Below, piece after piece: positions 1-7,534 of a stretch of DNA of 32,365 bases (position 1 is the stretch's first letter; every line of letters begins with the position of its first letter). The stretch lies in assembly GCA_016183425.1 (NCBI GenBank), contig JACPEP010000018.1, positions 1-32,365 of the forward strand, written 5' to 3'. The stretch comes from Chloroflexota bacterium (GTDB lineage: Bacteria; Chloroflexota; Dehalococcoidia; JACPEP01). The position numbers and the translations under genes are program-made. The notes below the pieces were generated by a model that worked only from the letters and a program-made list of their open reading frames with translations, did not search any database and was not told the DNA's origin.

Positions 1-3000
1 TCTAGCTTCGCAAGGCGATAGCGAGCCTCGGGGTCCGGGTGACCCAGGGATACCGCCCCTTGGTATGCCCTCAAAGCAGCATCTGTCTCGCCTAACTCCT
101 CCAGTGCCCTGCCAAGGTAGAAGTGAGCCTCGGCACTATCCGGCGACAGATTGGTTGCTTCCTTCAGTTCCTCACAAGCCTCCTTTACCCGATCCCTCTC
201 CAAGAGAAGCCGTCCCAGGGGAAGCCGACTTTCCGCCCTGCCCAGACTCACCGCCTCTCTTAGCGCCGCCAGCGCCTCGTCTCCCCTTCCCGCCCCTAAA
301 TAGGCCAGCCCCAACTCCCCCCACGTGCCGCCGTCCTGGGGCGACACATCCAGCGCCTCTCGTAGGTAAGCTATGGCCTCCTCCCATCTCTTCAGGTATC
401 GGTGAGTGCTCCCCATCTGGCGTCGATATAGAAAGTTGCCCGGCTCCGCCTGGAAGGCTCTTTGAGCGTAGGCCAGGGCCATTTCTCCCTCCCCCTGTCG
501 AATCAAGGCCTCTGCCATAAGCTGATGGGTGGCAGGGGGATCATCCCCCAGCGCCATTGCCCTCTCCAAATGCGTTACCGCCTCCGCCACGGCTCCCCCC
601 GCAAGGCATAGGACAGCCAGTTGCCGGTGCAGAATCCCACTTTCATATCCCAGTTGCAGAGCAGTGTTATAGGCATGTTGTGCCTCCCCCCCCCTCCCTA
701 GAGCCAGCAAGGCATCGCCTAACTGCTGATAGCAGGGGGGCAAGTCATCTCCATTGACCCCTACCTCAAGCCCCAACTGCACCGCTCTTACTGCCTCAGA
801 GTATTGCCCTTTCTGATAGTAAAGGCGGGCTAAGTGGCAGTAACAGAATCCTCCCCCCGCCTGCCTGGTGGCCGCAGCGTAGTACTCCTCGGCCCGGTCC
901 CCCTCGCCTCGTTTCTCCGCCATCCTCCCTAATTGATAGAGCCATTGAGGAGACGACGGCTCCAGCTTGGTGGCGGCGTTCCAGTGGGATAGCGCCTCCT
1001 CTTCCCGCTCCAGCCTCTCTAGAACGGAGGCGGCCAGGGCATGGTACTCCGCCCTCTCTTCCCCCGTCAAAGCCTGCTGGCAGTGATAAAGGGCCCTTTC
1101 CCCGCCCGAGGCGGGCTGACTCTCCAGAAGGCCCCGAGCCAGAAGAAAGTGACCCTCAGGCCGATGGGGCTCCGCGGCCACTGCCCGCTCCCAAAGGTCT
1201 ATGGCCTCCTGGGTAAGCCCCTGCTTAAAGTACAAAGACCCGGCCTCCATATAGATATCCGCCGAGGCCGGAGCGAGCGCCACGACTTTCCCATAGAGCT
1301 CCCGCGCCTCCCCCTCCCTGCCTAGGGAGACCAGTATCTTGGCTATTTGCCGATAGCCGGGGACGTGGCTAGGATCCATCTCCAGGCCCCGTCGGGCGGC
1401 TGCCAGGGCTTCTTCACCACGGCCCAGGCTTTCCATAATGCTGGCGAGAAGAAAGTGCCCCTCCACATGCTTTGGACACGCCTCTAGGGCCGTTTTGACC
1501 TCCTCTGCTGCCTCCGGCACACGCCCCAATTTGGCTAGGGTTTGGGATAGCTCAAAGCGGGCCTCGGCCAAACCGCTATCCAGGGAAAGGGCCGTCCTAA
1601 GGCATGTTTGAGCTTCCCCCCAGCGGCCCGCCCGACGGCTCGCCCGTCCCGCCGCTAGCCAGTACTCCGCCCGATCCACGGCACGGCGGGCAGCCCGCAG
1701 ATAGCTATCCACTGCCGAAGACATCTGTCCCTCTTCCTCCCAGATATCCGCCAGGTAAAACAGGACCTCGGCATCGCCCGGTTGCAAGCTAGTCGCCTTC
1801 TCAAGGGAGCTTGCCGCCTCCTGGAGATTGCCCATCCGCCTTTGCACCCGTCCCAGACTCTTCCAGAACTCCCCCTCTGTAGGGGATAGTTCGGTGGTCG
1901 TCTGATATTCGGTTACTGCTTCCTGAACACAGTCCAGAAGCTCATAGGCCTGGCCAAGACGATAATGGACTATAGGATCGTGGGGCTGACTTGCCGCCGC
2001 TTTTTCCAGAAGGTGTAGCATCTGGTAGGGCTGGCTCAGGCGGCCATATATCAAACCCTCGTTGAGGCGGTAGTCGGTACGCTGGGGCACAAGGCGGGCG
2101 GCACGCTGGAACTCCACCAAGGCTAACTGGTGTTTCCCATGGTTCTCCAGGATAGCTCCCCTCTCGTTGCTAACATCGGCAGCGATGAAGCGACTAAGAG
2201 ACGAAATCTCCTGCTCTTCCCCATCCTCACACTGGTGGAGAGCGCCTTCGAAGGCCTCCAGAGCGGCCTCGTCATCTGTCATGGAGGTATAAGCCACCCC
2301 CAGGTTTCGATAGTACATGGGGTTTGCCGGCTCTAACCGGATGGCCTCTCTATATTCCACTACCGCCTGGAGATGATTTCCCTTATCCCAAAGGATGACT
2401 CCCAAGCCGTTGTGCCACTCTCCCCGTTCCGGGTTCAGCTTTACGGCCTGGCGCATGTGAGTTTCCGCTTCATCCAGCCGCCCTATGGAACGGGCTAGCC
2501 AGCCTCGCAACTCATGGTGCTCTGGATTTTCTGGTTCTACGTCGCAGGCGCGACGGGCTTGTTCCAGGGCATCATGGTGCCTTTCTTGGCACTCCAAGAG
2601 ACGAGCCATCTCCGCATAGGCCTCACCATAGTCAGGTCGGAGGTGAGCCGCCCTTTGCAGGTGGAAGCTTCCTGAGGAATACTGTCCCGCCAAGCGACAT
2701 ACTCGACCCAGTTGGCAATGGAGAGGGGCTTCAGTAGGAGCCAACTCCACAGCACGACGAAAGTGGGTTAGGGCCTCGCTGTAGCGACCCTCTTCTTCTG
2801 CCAGAACGCCCAATGCAGCAGAGGCCAGGGCGTGGTTGTTCGCCGCCATCTGCAAGATTTGCCTGGCCTCCTCGCGCCGACCCTGGGCCATAAGGATGCC
2901 ACCCAAATGATGCCACAAGTCCCCCTGAGGCCATAGAGCAACCGCCTCCCGTCCATCCTCCTCGGCCTCTTTGAGGAGGCCCTCTTCCATTTTAAGGCGG

Positions 3001-4610
3001 GAAAGCTCATAGAGGGCTTGGGCCCGGCGCTGTTTCAGTACCCCGGCCAAACGGCTTAGCTCCTTTTTAGCGCCGCCTCTGTCCCCGGCTTTAGCTTGCT
3101 CTGTAGCCAGGCTAATCTCCCACTCCTGGGGACTGTAAACAGAAGCCTCTTGAAAGGCGCGTAGGGCCGTCTGATGCTTTCCCAGGGCGGACAATATCTG
3201 GCCCCGGCGGTAGTGTAAGTCAGGGCGTTGGGGGCTAAACATTATCGCCTCATCTATTTCTTCCAGCGCCTCCTGGAAACGGCCCGCCTCTTGGAAGGCC
3301 TGGGCCAGATAGAGATGGAGTCGCGAATCGGTTGTGCTGGGGCGTAGAGCCACCAGTAGACGACCAGAGGGTTCGTTCTCAACTAAACAGTCAACCACCA
3401 GCGTCAGCTTTTGAGGATCGAAGGGCGGGGCCAGAAGCTGGTCGAGAACGGCCCGCCGCCGCGAGGTCATCCCATAGAGATGAACCACAGCGCGGGCCCA
3501 GGGCGTCACCTCTGGGGAGAGGAGTGAGGTCAGGCTTTGACCGCCGACCAAAGCGGCCTCCAAGGCGAAGGCGGCGAAGAAGGCCCGGTACTCGGAATGG
3601 CTAAAGGCCAGCCCTTGTCGCCCCTCCGTCAAACGCAGCACCCCGGCCCTTACCAAATCCCCCCAAACCTCGTCACCCAGGACACCCCACAAGCCATCTT
3701 CCAGAATCGGCCGACAGCGCACTACTTCCAGGGTTTCCCGGTTTTCCTTCATCATAGTGAGAGCCAGTTTCCCCAAGGCATACCACCTCTGGGTGTTGCC
3801 TGGCCCAAGAATGCTTCCCACCAGACGAGATAGGAATTCCCTGACCGTAGGCGCTGACCCCTCGAAAGTCAAGGGACCCATCCGGCTCACACTGCCGGGA
3901 CTTTCGGCCAGTCCCCAAAGGCCCACTTGGGTGAGGATATTTGCCATCCTGCGGGCATTTTCCTCTCCCCCCATCTGGCACATGTAGCGATAGGCCGTCT
4001 CCTGATCTAGGGGAGCCAGGATAACCTTTTGGGCTGACCAGGACTCAAAGAAGGGCAAGTCATGTTCACGCACCGCCAAGACGATACGATGGCGTGGTGA
4101 GTAAAGGTTCAAGAACTGGATAGCCTTCATGGCCTCCATCTGCGAGCCCCAAGACTGCCGATCCCAGTGGTCGATGAGGAACAGGAGCTCATCGCCTCCC
4201 AGCGCCGTCTTCCATACCGATGGAGATGGCAGGTGGGCAGCCAGACAGCGAAAAGCCAGCTCTTCCCACCCCTCGCCAGGCTTTTTGGTCGCTAAGTCCA
4301 AATAGATGGGCACCCTCTCCTCGTCACAAAGAGGACTGGAGGAAAAATCGTCCCCCTCTCCGTGCAAGGCGTAATCGTAAAGAATAGATTGAAGCAGGGT
4401 TGTTTTGCCCGCACCGGGGCTGCCGACAATGATAGTAGTGGCAGACCCCGTAAGAGCCTCCGCCATGTCCCACAAGTTGTCCGTAGTGTCTTGAGATGGT
4501 AGAACAACCTGGGGAGGAATGAGTTGCCGCCGCAGGGACTTCAAGGTAGCATCACTGACTATGTGATGAAGATAGGCTTCAAAGCCCCTGGGCATGTTTT
4601 CCCTAGTCAT
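1..4610 (-). CDS. NACHT-like NTPase with very long TPR array (3' end outside window)
   Basis: The reading frame is open without a stop from the ATG at 4610 through base 1, at least 1,536 codons; the C-terminus lies outside the window. Residues 63-70 read GSPGAGKT (Walker A). LLFLIDHW ending near residue 148 is a Walker B-like strand with D147. A LAFSHSEYRAFFAAFAL segment near residues 330-350 matches the winged-helix end of NACHT/STAND modules. From about residue 430 to the window edge there are continuous 34-residue TPR units (roughly 30), with typical A-x-Y/H-L-G and Y/F-x-x-A-L patterns. No N-terminal effector domain is present: only about 60 residues precede the P-loop. The family suggests an ATP-dependent signalling scaffold that oligomerises when the TPR superhelix binds a ligand; the ligand and output are unknown. 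A second in-frame ATG lies at 4595. All plus-strand ORFs here are antisense shadows. Confidence 0.88.
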   Translation of the reverse strand, partial: MTRENMPRGFEAYLHHIVSDATLKSLRRQLIPPQVVLPSQDTTDNLWDMAEALTGSATTIIVGSPGAGKTTLLQSILYDYALHGEGDDFSSSPLCDEERVPIYLDLATKKPGEGWEELAFRCLAAHLPSPSVWKTALGGDELLFLIDHWDRQSWGSQMEAMKAIQFLNLYSPRHRIVLAVREHDLPFFESWSAQKVILAPLDQETAYRYMCQMGGEENARRMANILTQVGLWGLAESPGSVSRMGPLTFEGSAPTVREFLSRLVGSILGPGNTQRWYALGKLALTMMKENRETLEVVRCRPILEDGLWGVLGDEVWGDLVRAGVLRLTEGRQGLAFSHSEYRAFFAAFALEAALVGGQSLTSLLSPEVTPWARAVVHLYGMTSRRRAVLDQLLAPPFDPQKLTLVVDCLVENEPSGRLLVALRPSTTDSRLHLYLAQAFQEAGRFQEALEEIDEAIMFSPQRPDLHYRRGQILSALGKHQTALRAFQEASVYSPQEWEISLATEQAKAGDRGGAKKELSRLAGVLKQRRAQALYELSRLKMEEGLLKEAEEDGREAVALWPQGDLWHHLGGILMAQGRREEARQILQMAANNHALASAALGVLAEEEGRYSEALTHFRRAVELAPTEAPLHCQLGRVCRLAGQYSSGSFHLQRAAHLRPDYGEAYAEMARLLECQERHHDALEQARRACDVEPENPEHHELRGWLARSIGRLDEAETHMRQAVKLNPERGEWHNGLGVILWDKGNHLQAVVEYREAIRLEPANPMYYRNLGVAYTSMTDDEAALEAFEGALHQCEDGEEQEISSLSRFIAADVSNERGAILENHGKHQLALVEFQRAARLVPQRTDYRLNEGLIYGRLSQPYQMLHLLEKAAASQPHDPIVHYRLGQAYELLDCVQEAVTEYQTTTELSPTEGEFWKSLGRVQRRMGNLQEAASSLEKATSLQPGDAEVLFYLADIWEEEGQMSSAVDSYLRAARRAVDRAEYWLAAGRASRRAGRWGEAQTCLRTALSLDSGLAEARFELSQTLAKLGRVPEAAEEVKTALEACPKHVEGHFLLASIMESLGRGEEALAAARRGLEMDPSHVPGYRQIAKILVSLGREGEARELYGKVVALAPASADIYMEAGSLYFKQGLTQEAIDLWERAVAAEPHRPEGHFLLARGLLESQPASGGERALYHCQQALTGEERAEYHALAASVLERLEREEEALSHWNAATKLEPSSPQWLYQLGRMAEKRGEGDRAEEYYAAATRQAGGGFCYCHLARLYYQKGQYSEAVRAVQLGLEVGVNGDDLPPCYQQLGDALLALGRGGEAQHAYNTALQLGYESGILHRQLAVLCLAGGAVAEAVTHLERAMALGDDPPATHQLMAEALIRQGEGEMALAYAQRAFQAEPGNFLYRRQMGSTHRYLKRWEEAIAYLREALDVSPQDGGTWGELGLAYLGAGRGDEALAALREAVSLGRAESRLPLGRLLLERDRVKEACEELKEATNLSPDSAEAHFYLGRALEELGETDAALRAYQGAVSLGHPDPEARYRLAKL

Positions 4611-4649
4611 ACCTGCCTCTGCTTAGGAAACACCGTCACATTTTAGGCC

Positions 4650-4679
4650 ATTATAACAACTATAGCGACGGCTTCTCAA
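4650..4679 (-). promoter_or_regulatory. Promoter of the NACHT-TPR gene
   Basis: Minus-strand -35 TTGAGA (4674-4679), 18-base spacer, -10 TATAAT (4650-4655). It places the transcription start about 33 bases before the ATG at 4610. It lies just beyond the cytochrome terminator, so the NACHT-TPR gene is transcribed separately. Confidence 0.6.
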
Positions 4680-4698
4680 TGTTTCGTGCTCCTTAAAA

Positions 4699-4730
4699 GA
4701 GTAAGGCCAGCCTTTGGGCTGGCCTTACTC
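4699..4730 (-). terminator. Rho-independent terminator after the cytochrome gene
   Basis: A perfect 14-bp stem (4699-4712 with 4717-4730) and a four-base loop, followed on the minus strand by TTTT. It sits 19 bases after the stop of the cytochrome gene and separates it from the NACHT-TPR promoter. Confidence 0.9.
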
Positions 4731-4748
4731 ACTATTTGCGCCTAGTTG

Positions 4749-5627
4749 CTAGCTACCGATCCTCCTTGTCCAACGAAGGAGTGCGACGCCAGTCAGCAAA
4801 GCCAGACCACCAGCGGCAGCTAGAGGTAGGTAGGGAAGAGGGGTATCGCCTGTTTTCGGTAACACAGCAGGTGTAGGGGGAGCCTCTTCGCCGGTAGGTA
4901 AGGTTTGGGCAAAGGTCAAGACATCCACCGCTTTTTCACGAGCCCAGCCACTTTCAAAGCCCGAAGGCATCGGCGCTCCCGGTTGGCCGGACATGACCTT
5001 GTGCAGGAATTCCCAGGGGTTGTCGCTGGCAATGGTGCCCACGTACTCCGGCTCCTTCTCGCTTCCGAAGTTGAGCTGGGTGCCATCGGCACCATGACAA
5101 GGGGCACAGGAACTAGTGAACACTTGTTTTCCCTGCTCCAGGTTGCCGCCGATGGGTTTCTTAGTCTGATAGTTTATGTACTTGGAATCATCGGCTAGCC
5201 CCTCCTTCAAGAAATCTGCCAGGCTATCTATCAGTGCGGAGAAATCGTGTTTTGGATTGGTCGAGCCTTTAAGGATGGCCACTAGCTCCGCTTTGCTCTT
5301 GGCGGCGCCGGCGTTATAAACGCCGACGAAGCCCGTTTTGTGGGAGCCGGAGCCATAGGCGCCATCCTTGCCTTTGTAATCCCAACCGTGGCACTCCTTG
5401 CACCGCCAGGTGTCAGGACCCGTTCGTGTATTGGTAGTTTGCGATGCCCAGAGGGGATGGTCCCCCTTAGGCTCAACAGCGTTGGGAACCACTTTCCACC
5501 ACTTGTCATAGAGCTTGCCACCCTTGGCTATGCTGGCCGGGCTTGCCTGGGCCTGTGCCAGAGAATAGCCCGCTAGGGCAAGAAGGGCAACCATCGCTAC
5601 TACAAACCATCTCAGTTTGCTATTCAT
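4749..5627 (-). CDS. Diheme c-type cytochrome with LPxTG cell-wall sorting signal
   Basis: 292 residues from the ATG at 5627, chosen because AAGGAGAG lies about 9 bases upstream and the product then starts with a signal peptide (MNSKLRW plus hydrophobic core, AQA cleavage region near residue 27). Two heme-c motifs are visible: CKECH at 76-80 and CAPCH at 174-178, with likely axial Met residues downstream. The C-terminus has a Pro-rich linker, LPKTG at 256-260, a hydrophobic helix and RWTRR tail: the classic sortase substrate arrangement. The protein is therefore predicted to be exported, heme-loaded and either sortase-anchored or held by its C-terminal membrane helix. Role: electron transfer at the cell surface; the partner is unknown. 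An extended reading frame from a TTG at 5717 exists, but it would place 30 charged residues before the signal peptide and is unlikely. It follows the blaI-blaR1 operon but has its own upstream dyad. Confidence 0.9.
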   Translation of the reverse strand: MNSKLRWFVVAMVALLALAGYSLAQAQASPASIAKGGKLYDKWWKVVPNAVEPKGDHPLWASQTTNTRTGPDTWRCKECHGWDYKGKDGAYGSGSHKTGFVGVYNAGAAKSKAELVAILKGSTNPKHDFSALIDSLADFLKEGLADDSKYINYQTKKPIGGNLEQGKQVFTSSCAPCHGADGTQLNFGSEKEPEYVGTIASDNPWEFLHKVMSGQPGAPMPSGFESGWAREKAVDVLTFAQTLPTGEEAPPTPAVLPKTGDTPLPYLPLAAAGGLALLTGVALLRWTRRIGS

Positions 5628-5710
5628 CCCTCTACTCTCCTTCCTTAGCTCGTGTGCTCGCTGCCTGGGCGGATGTTGTCCCTGGAGGTTTGCCTCTCGT
5701 CCTATCTTCG

Positions 5711-5743
5711 CTACCAACCTCCTCTCACCCAGTGGATTCTCAT
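5711..5743 (-). CDS. Possible 10-residue leader peptide before the cytochrome
   Basis: An ATG at 5743 stands 7 bases after a strong AGGAGGT. It opens a 10-codon frame (MRIHWVRGGW, then TAG) ending 84 bases before the cytochrome start, in another frame. The ribosome site is better than that of the cytochrome itself. It could be a translated leader that affects expression of the downstream gene, or a decayed start. The peptide has two Trp codons but no terminator-type hairpin was recognised near it. Confidence 0.3.
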   Translation of the reverse strand: MRIHWVRGGW

Positions 5744-5759
5744 AATTCTTACCTCCTAC

Positions 5760-5778
5760 TTACTACTTAATGTAGTAA
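5760..5778. promoter_or_regulatory. BlaI/MecI-type operator dyad
   Basis: TTACTACTTAATGTAGTAA: two perfect 7-base arms (TTACTAC / GTAGTAA) around five bases. BlaI/MecI/CopY-family repressors bind TAC...GTA inverted repeats of this kind, and a BlaI-family gene lies 1 kb upstream. The site is between the blaR1 terminator and the cytochrome gene, overlapping the region where its promoter must lie. Assignment to BlaI is inference. Confidence 0.55.
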
Positions 5779-5784
5779 CAAAAA

Positions 5785-5806
5785 GCAAAAAGGGGACCCC
5801 CTTTGC
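5785..5806 (-). terminator. Terminator of the blaI-blaR1 operon
   Basis: On the minus strand a GCAAA...TTTGC-flanked GC stem (AAAGGGG paired with CCCCTTT) is followed by TTTTTG. It begins about 20 bases after the stop of the M56 peptidase gene. The stem can pair in more than one register. Confidence 0.6.
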
Positions 5807-5825
5807 CCTTTAGCTACCTATCACA

Positions 5826-6815
5826 TCAACAAAGGAAGAAAAGTACTGGGAACATGGGTGCTGCCGTGGCCCAGGGAAGCCACCGCTGGTAATACGGTAC
5901 CGGCCTCTGGGAGTAATCCATAATAGAGGTCAGGCGTCTCTTAAAGCCCTGGTTTTTAGAGACAAAGCACGCTCTAGTGCCTTGAAGGCGAAAGATCGCC
6001 TCATCCTCCCGACAGCGATGACCAACGTCTAGCAGACACTGGGCATAGCCCGCCGGTTTCCCCACCAGGCTGATGGCCAACCGGTCCGTGGCCATTTCTG
6101 ACTCTTGAAGCACCGCATCGCAGAGAAAATGAACCAGGGGGTTAAAGAAAAGAACATTTCTGAAGGTAAGCAGTAAGAAGTTGAGCCAGCCGTCTCGCCG
6201 TTTGATGTGAGCCACCTCGTGAGCGAGTATCCCCTTTAAGGAGGCATCATCCAGATGCTCCATCAGGCCCCGGGATAGGAGCAAATAAGAGCGATGAAGA
6301 CCGAAGGCACAGCACAAGCTCCTTTCCTCCTCGGCCACAAGAATCCGGGGCCGGGAGACGCCCGTCTGCCCCAGCAGCCCAGCCAATAGGGCATCCAGAC
6401 GAGGCTCCTCTCCTTCCGGCAGCGCTCTAAAATGCGACGGCAGGCGGAGCAAGCTCCACAGGCTAACTAACCCCTTTACGAGGAGAAAAGCAAAAATGGC
6501 AAGAACGATAGAGGTCAGAAGGGGAGACAAAACAGACCACAAAGGCCATGATGACAACCACTTCTCCACATTGAGCAGCCGGTCCGCAGCCAGCACCGGC
6601 AGCTTCTGACGCTGAGGAAAGAAAAGGTAGAAACTGGGAGCTGAAATAAGAGGAATAACCACCGGCACCAGGAAAAGAATGGCGCGTAGTGCCGCATCTC
6701 TCACCCGCAGCAACTTAACTAGGGCCAGAACGACCACCAGAACTACCACGGTGTGAAGGATGTTCTCCACCAGGTAGATATTCACCGACTGAATGAGGGA
6801 ACCAGTGTTGAACAT
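5826..6815 (-). CDS. BlaR1/MecR1-like M56 metallopeptidase without sensor domain
   Basis: 329 residues. The N-terminal ~120 residues contain several membrane helices. HEVAH at 199-203 is the M56 zinc motif, and ESEMATD near 238-244 carries the expected third ligand glutamate. In BlaR1/MecR1 this peptidase cleaves the partner repressor after an external signal. Here the protein ends soon after the last helix (FFLC), with no penicillin-binding sensor domain, so the signal cannot be a beta-lactam bound in the classical way. The ATG at 6815 follows the BlaI stop by 9 bases with AAGGGG as ribosome site, so the pair is co-transcribed. Substrate and signal are unknown; M56 proteins of this short form are common beside BlaI-like regulators. 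Confidence 0.87.
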   Translation of the reverse strand: MFNTGSLIQSVNIYLVENILHTVVVLVVVLALVKLLRVRDAALRAILFLVPVVIPLISAPSFYLFFPQRQKLPVLAADRLLNVEKWLSSWPLWSVLSPLLTSIVLAIFAFLLVKGLVSLWSLLRLPSHFRALPEGEEPRLDALLAGLLGQTGVSRPRILVAEEERSLCCAFGLHRSYLLLSRGLMEHLDDASLKGILAHEVAHIKRRDGWLNFLLLTFRNVLFFNPLVHFLCDAVLQESEMATDRLAISLVGKPAGYAQCLLDVGHRCREDEAIFRLQGTRACFVSKNQGFKRRLTSIMDYSQRPVPYYQRWLPWATAAPMFPVLFFLC

Positions 6816-6824
6816 CTTTTCCCC

Positions 6825-7244
6825 TTAGGGGGATTCCTCCTTTTTTTCCTTCACCAGCCGCTCCAGCTCCGCCAAGTCATCCTCCTTGAGGCGATGGACA
6901 AAGTAGGCCACGGCTGGCATGCCGAAATCCTGAAGCAAGCCGTCGATGATGCTCTTCACGAGAGACTGTGCCATTTCCTCTCGGCTCACCTGGGGCCAGT
7001 AGAGGTAGGCGTTGTTAGCCAGGGAACGGTGAAGAAAGCCGCGGTTGGCGAGACGAGACATAATAGTCATCACCGTGGTGTAGGCGATGGGCTGGCGGCT
7101 ATTTATTACCCCATGAACCTCAGCAACCGTGGCTGGTCCCCTTTGCCAAAGCACCTCCATCACCTCGGCTTGCCGGAAACCCAGCACCCGGGCCATGCCC
7201 TTCTGGTTGAAGCGGAACCGGATACTCGTCAAGATATCTTTCAT
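6825..7244 (-). CDS. BlaI/MecI/CopY-family transcriptional repressor
   Basis: 139 residues. Residues ~20-80 form the winged helix typical of the family (LGFRQAEVMEVLWQRGPATVAEV, then the AYTTVMTIMSRLANRGFL recognition region). The C-terminal part (residues 90-135) is the helical dimerisation and cleavage region, ending in a charged KEKKEESP tail. It is first in an operon with the M56 peptidase, the standard repressor plus protease-anti-repressor pair. Expected role: represses its own promoter and nearby targets until cleaved. A candidate target is the cytochrome gene, whose upstream region holds a TACTAC/GTAGTA dyad. Confidence 0.92.
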   Translation of the reverse strand: MKDILTSIRFRFNQKGMARVLGFRQAEVMEVLWQRGPATVAEVHGVINSRQPIAYTTVMTIMSRLANRGFLHRSLANNAYLYWPQVSREEMAQSLVKSIIDGLLQDFGMPAVAYFVHRLKEDDLAELERLVKEKKEESP

Positions 7245-7323
7245 TGATTTATTCCACTACCTCAATAATTTTGTTCTATTTGCCTGCCTATTTGTACTCT
7301 GCGTCATCACCGCTATGTAGCTA

Positions 7324-7398
7324 AAATTCAGTACTAACCTTACCTATGTGGATAGAATCACTATTACGGTATGTAGTTTATAGTACCAAACTGAATTT
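7324..7398. repeat. Inverted repeat in the blaI upstream region
   Basis: AAATTCAGT (7324-7332) and ACTGAATTT (7390-7398) are perfect inverted copies. TACTA (7332-7336) and TAGTA (7381-7385) add a second, inner inverted pair of the kind BlaI-family proteins bind. The outer arm abuts the TTGACA of the presumed blaI promoter. It may be paired operators for looping or an mRNA leader hairpin. Confidence 0.45.
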
Positions 7399-7403
7399 GT
7401 CAA
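7375..7403 (-). promoter_or_regulatory. Promoter of the blaI-blaR1 operon
   Basis: Minus-strand TTGACA (7398-7403), 17-base spacer, TAAACT (7375-7380); an alternative -10 TATAAA overlaps at 7377-7382. It leaves a leader of about 125 bases before blaI. The -35 end overlaps one arm of the inverted repeat at 7324-7398, suggesting autoregulation. Confidence 0.5.
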
Positions 7404-7461
7404 CACTTTTAGCCCGCCCATTGTGCCACCTCATCGGTATCCCCCTTCCCAAAGGCCACGA

Positions 7462-7495
7462 TTGACAGTCGGCTTATAATCTATCATCATGATAG
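7462..7495 (+). promoter_or_regulatory. Candidate promoter-operator of the aminopeptidase operon
   Basis: TATAAT (7475-7480) is followed at once by a perfect dyad CTATCAT-c-ATGATAG (7481-7495) at the expected transcription start. A TTGACA (7462-7467) is only 7 bases upstream of TATAAT, too close to be its -35. The dyad looks like a repressor site; the promoter itself is weakly supported. No regulator is assigned. Confidence 0.4.
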
Positions 7496-7534
7496 GGCGA
7501 CAAACCAGAGTAACGTTGTAGAGGAGGTAGCAAG

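Noticed and set aside
65-4507. Many ORFs of 60-150 codons on both strands within 1-4610
   Set aside because: They lie out of frame with a continuous NACHT-TPR frame on the minus strand and have Pro/Arg-rich, non-protein-like sequence.
7462-7480. TTGACA and TATAAT as one promoter before the aminopeptidase gene
   Set aside because: Only seven bases separate them, far from the 16-18 needed; kept only as a weak candidate region with the adjacent dyad.
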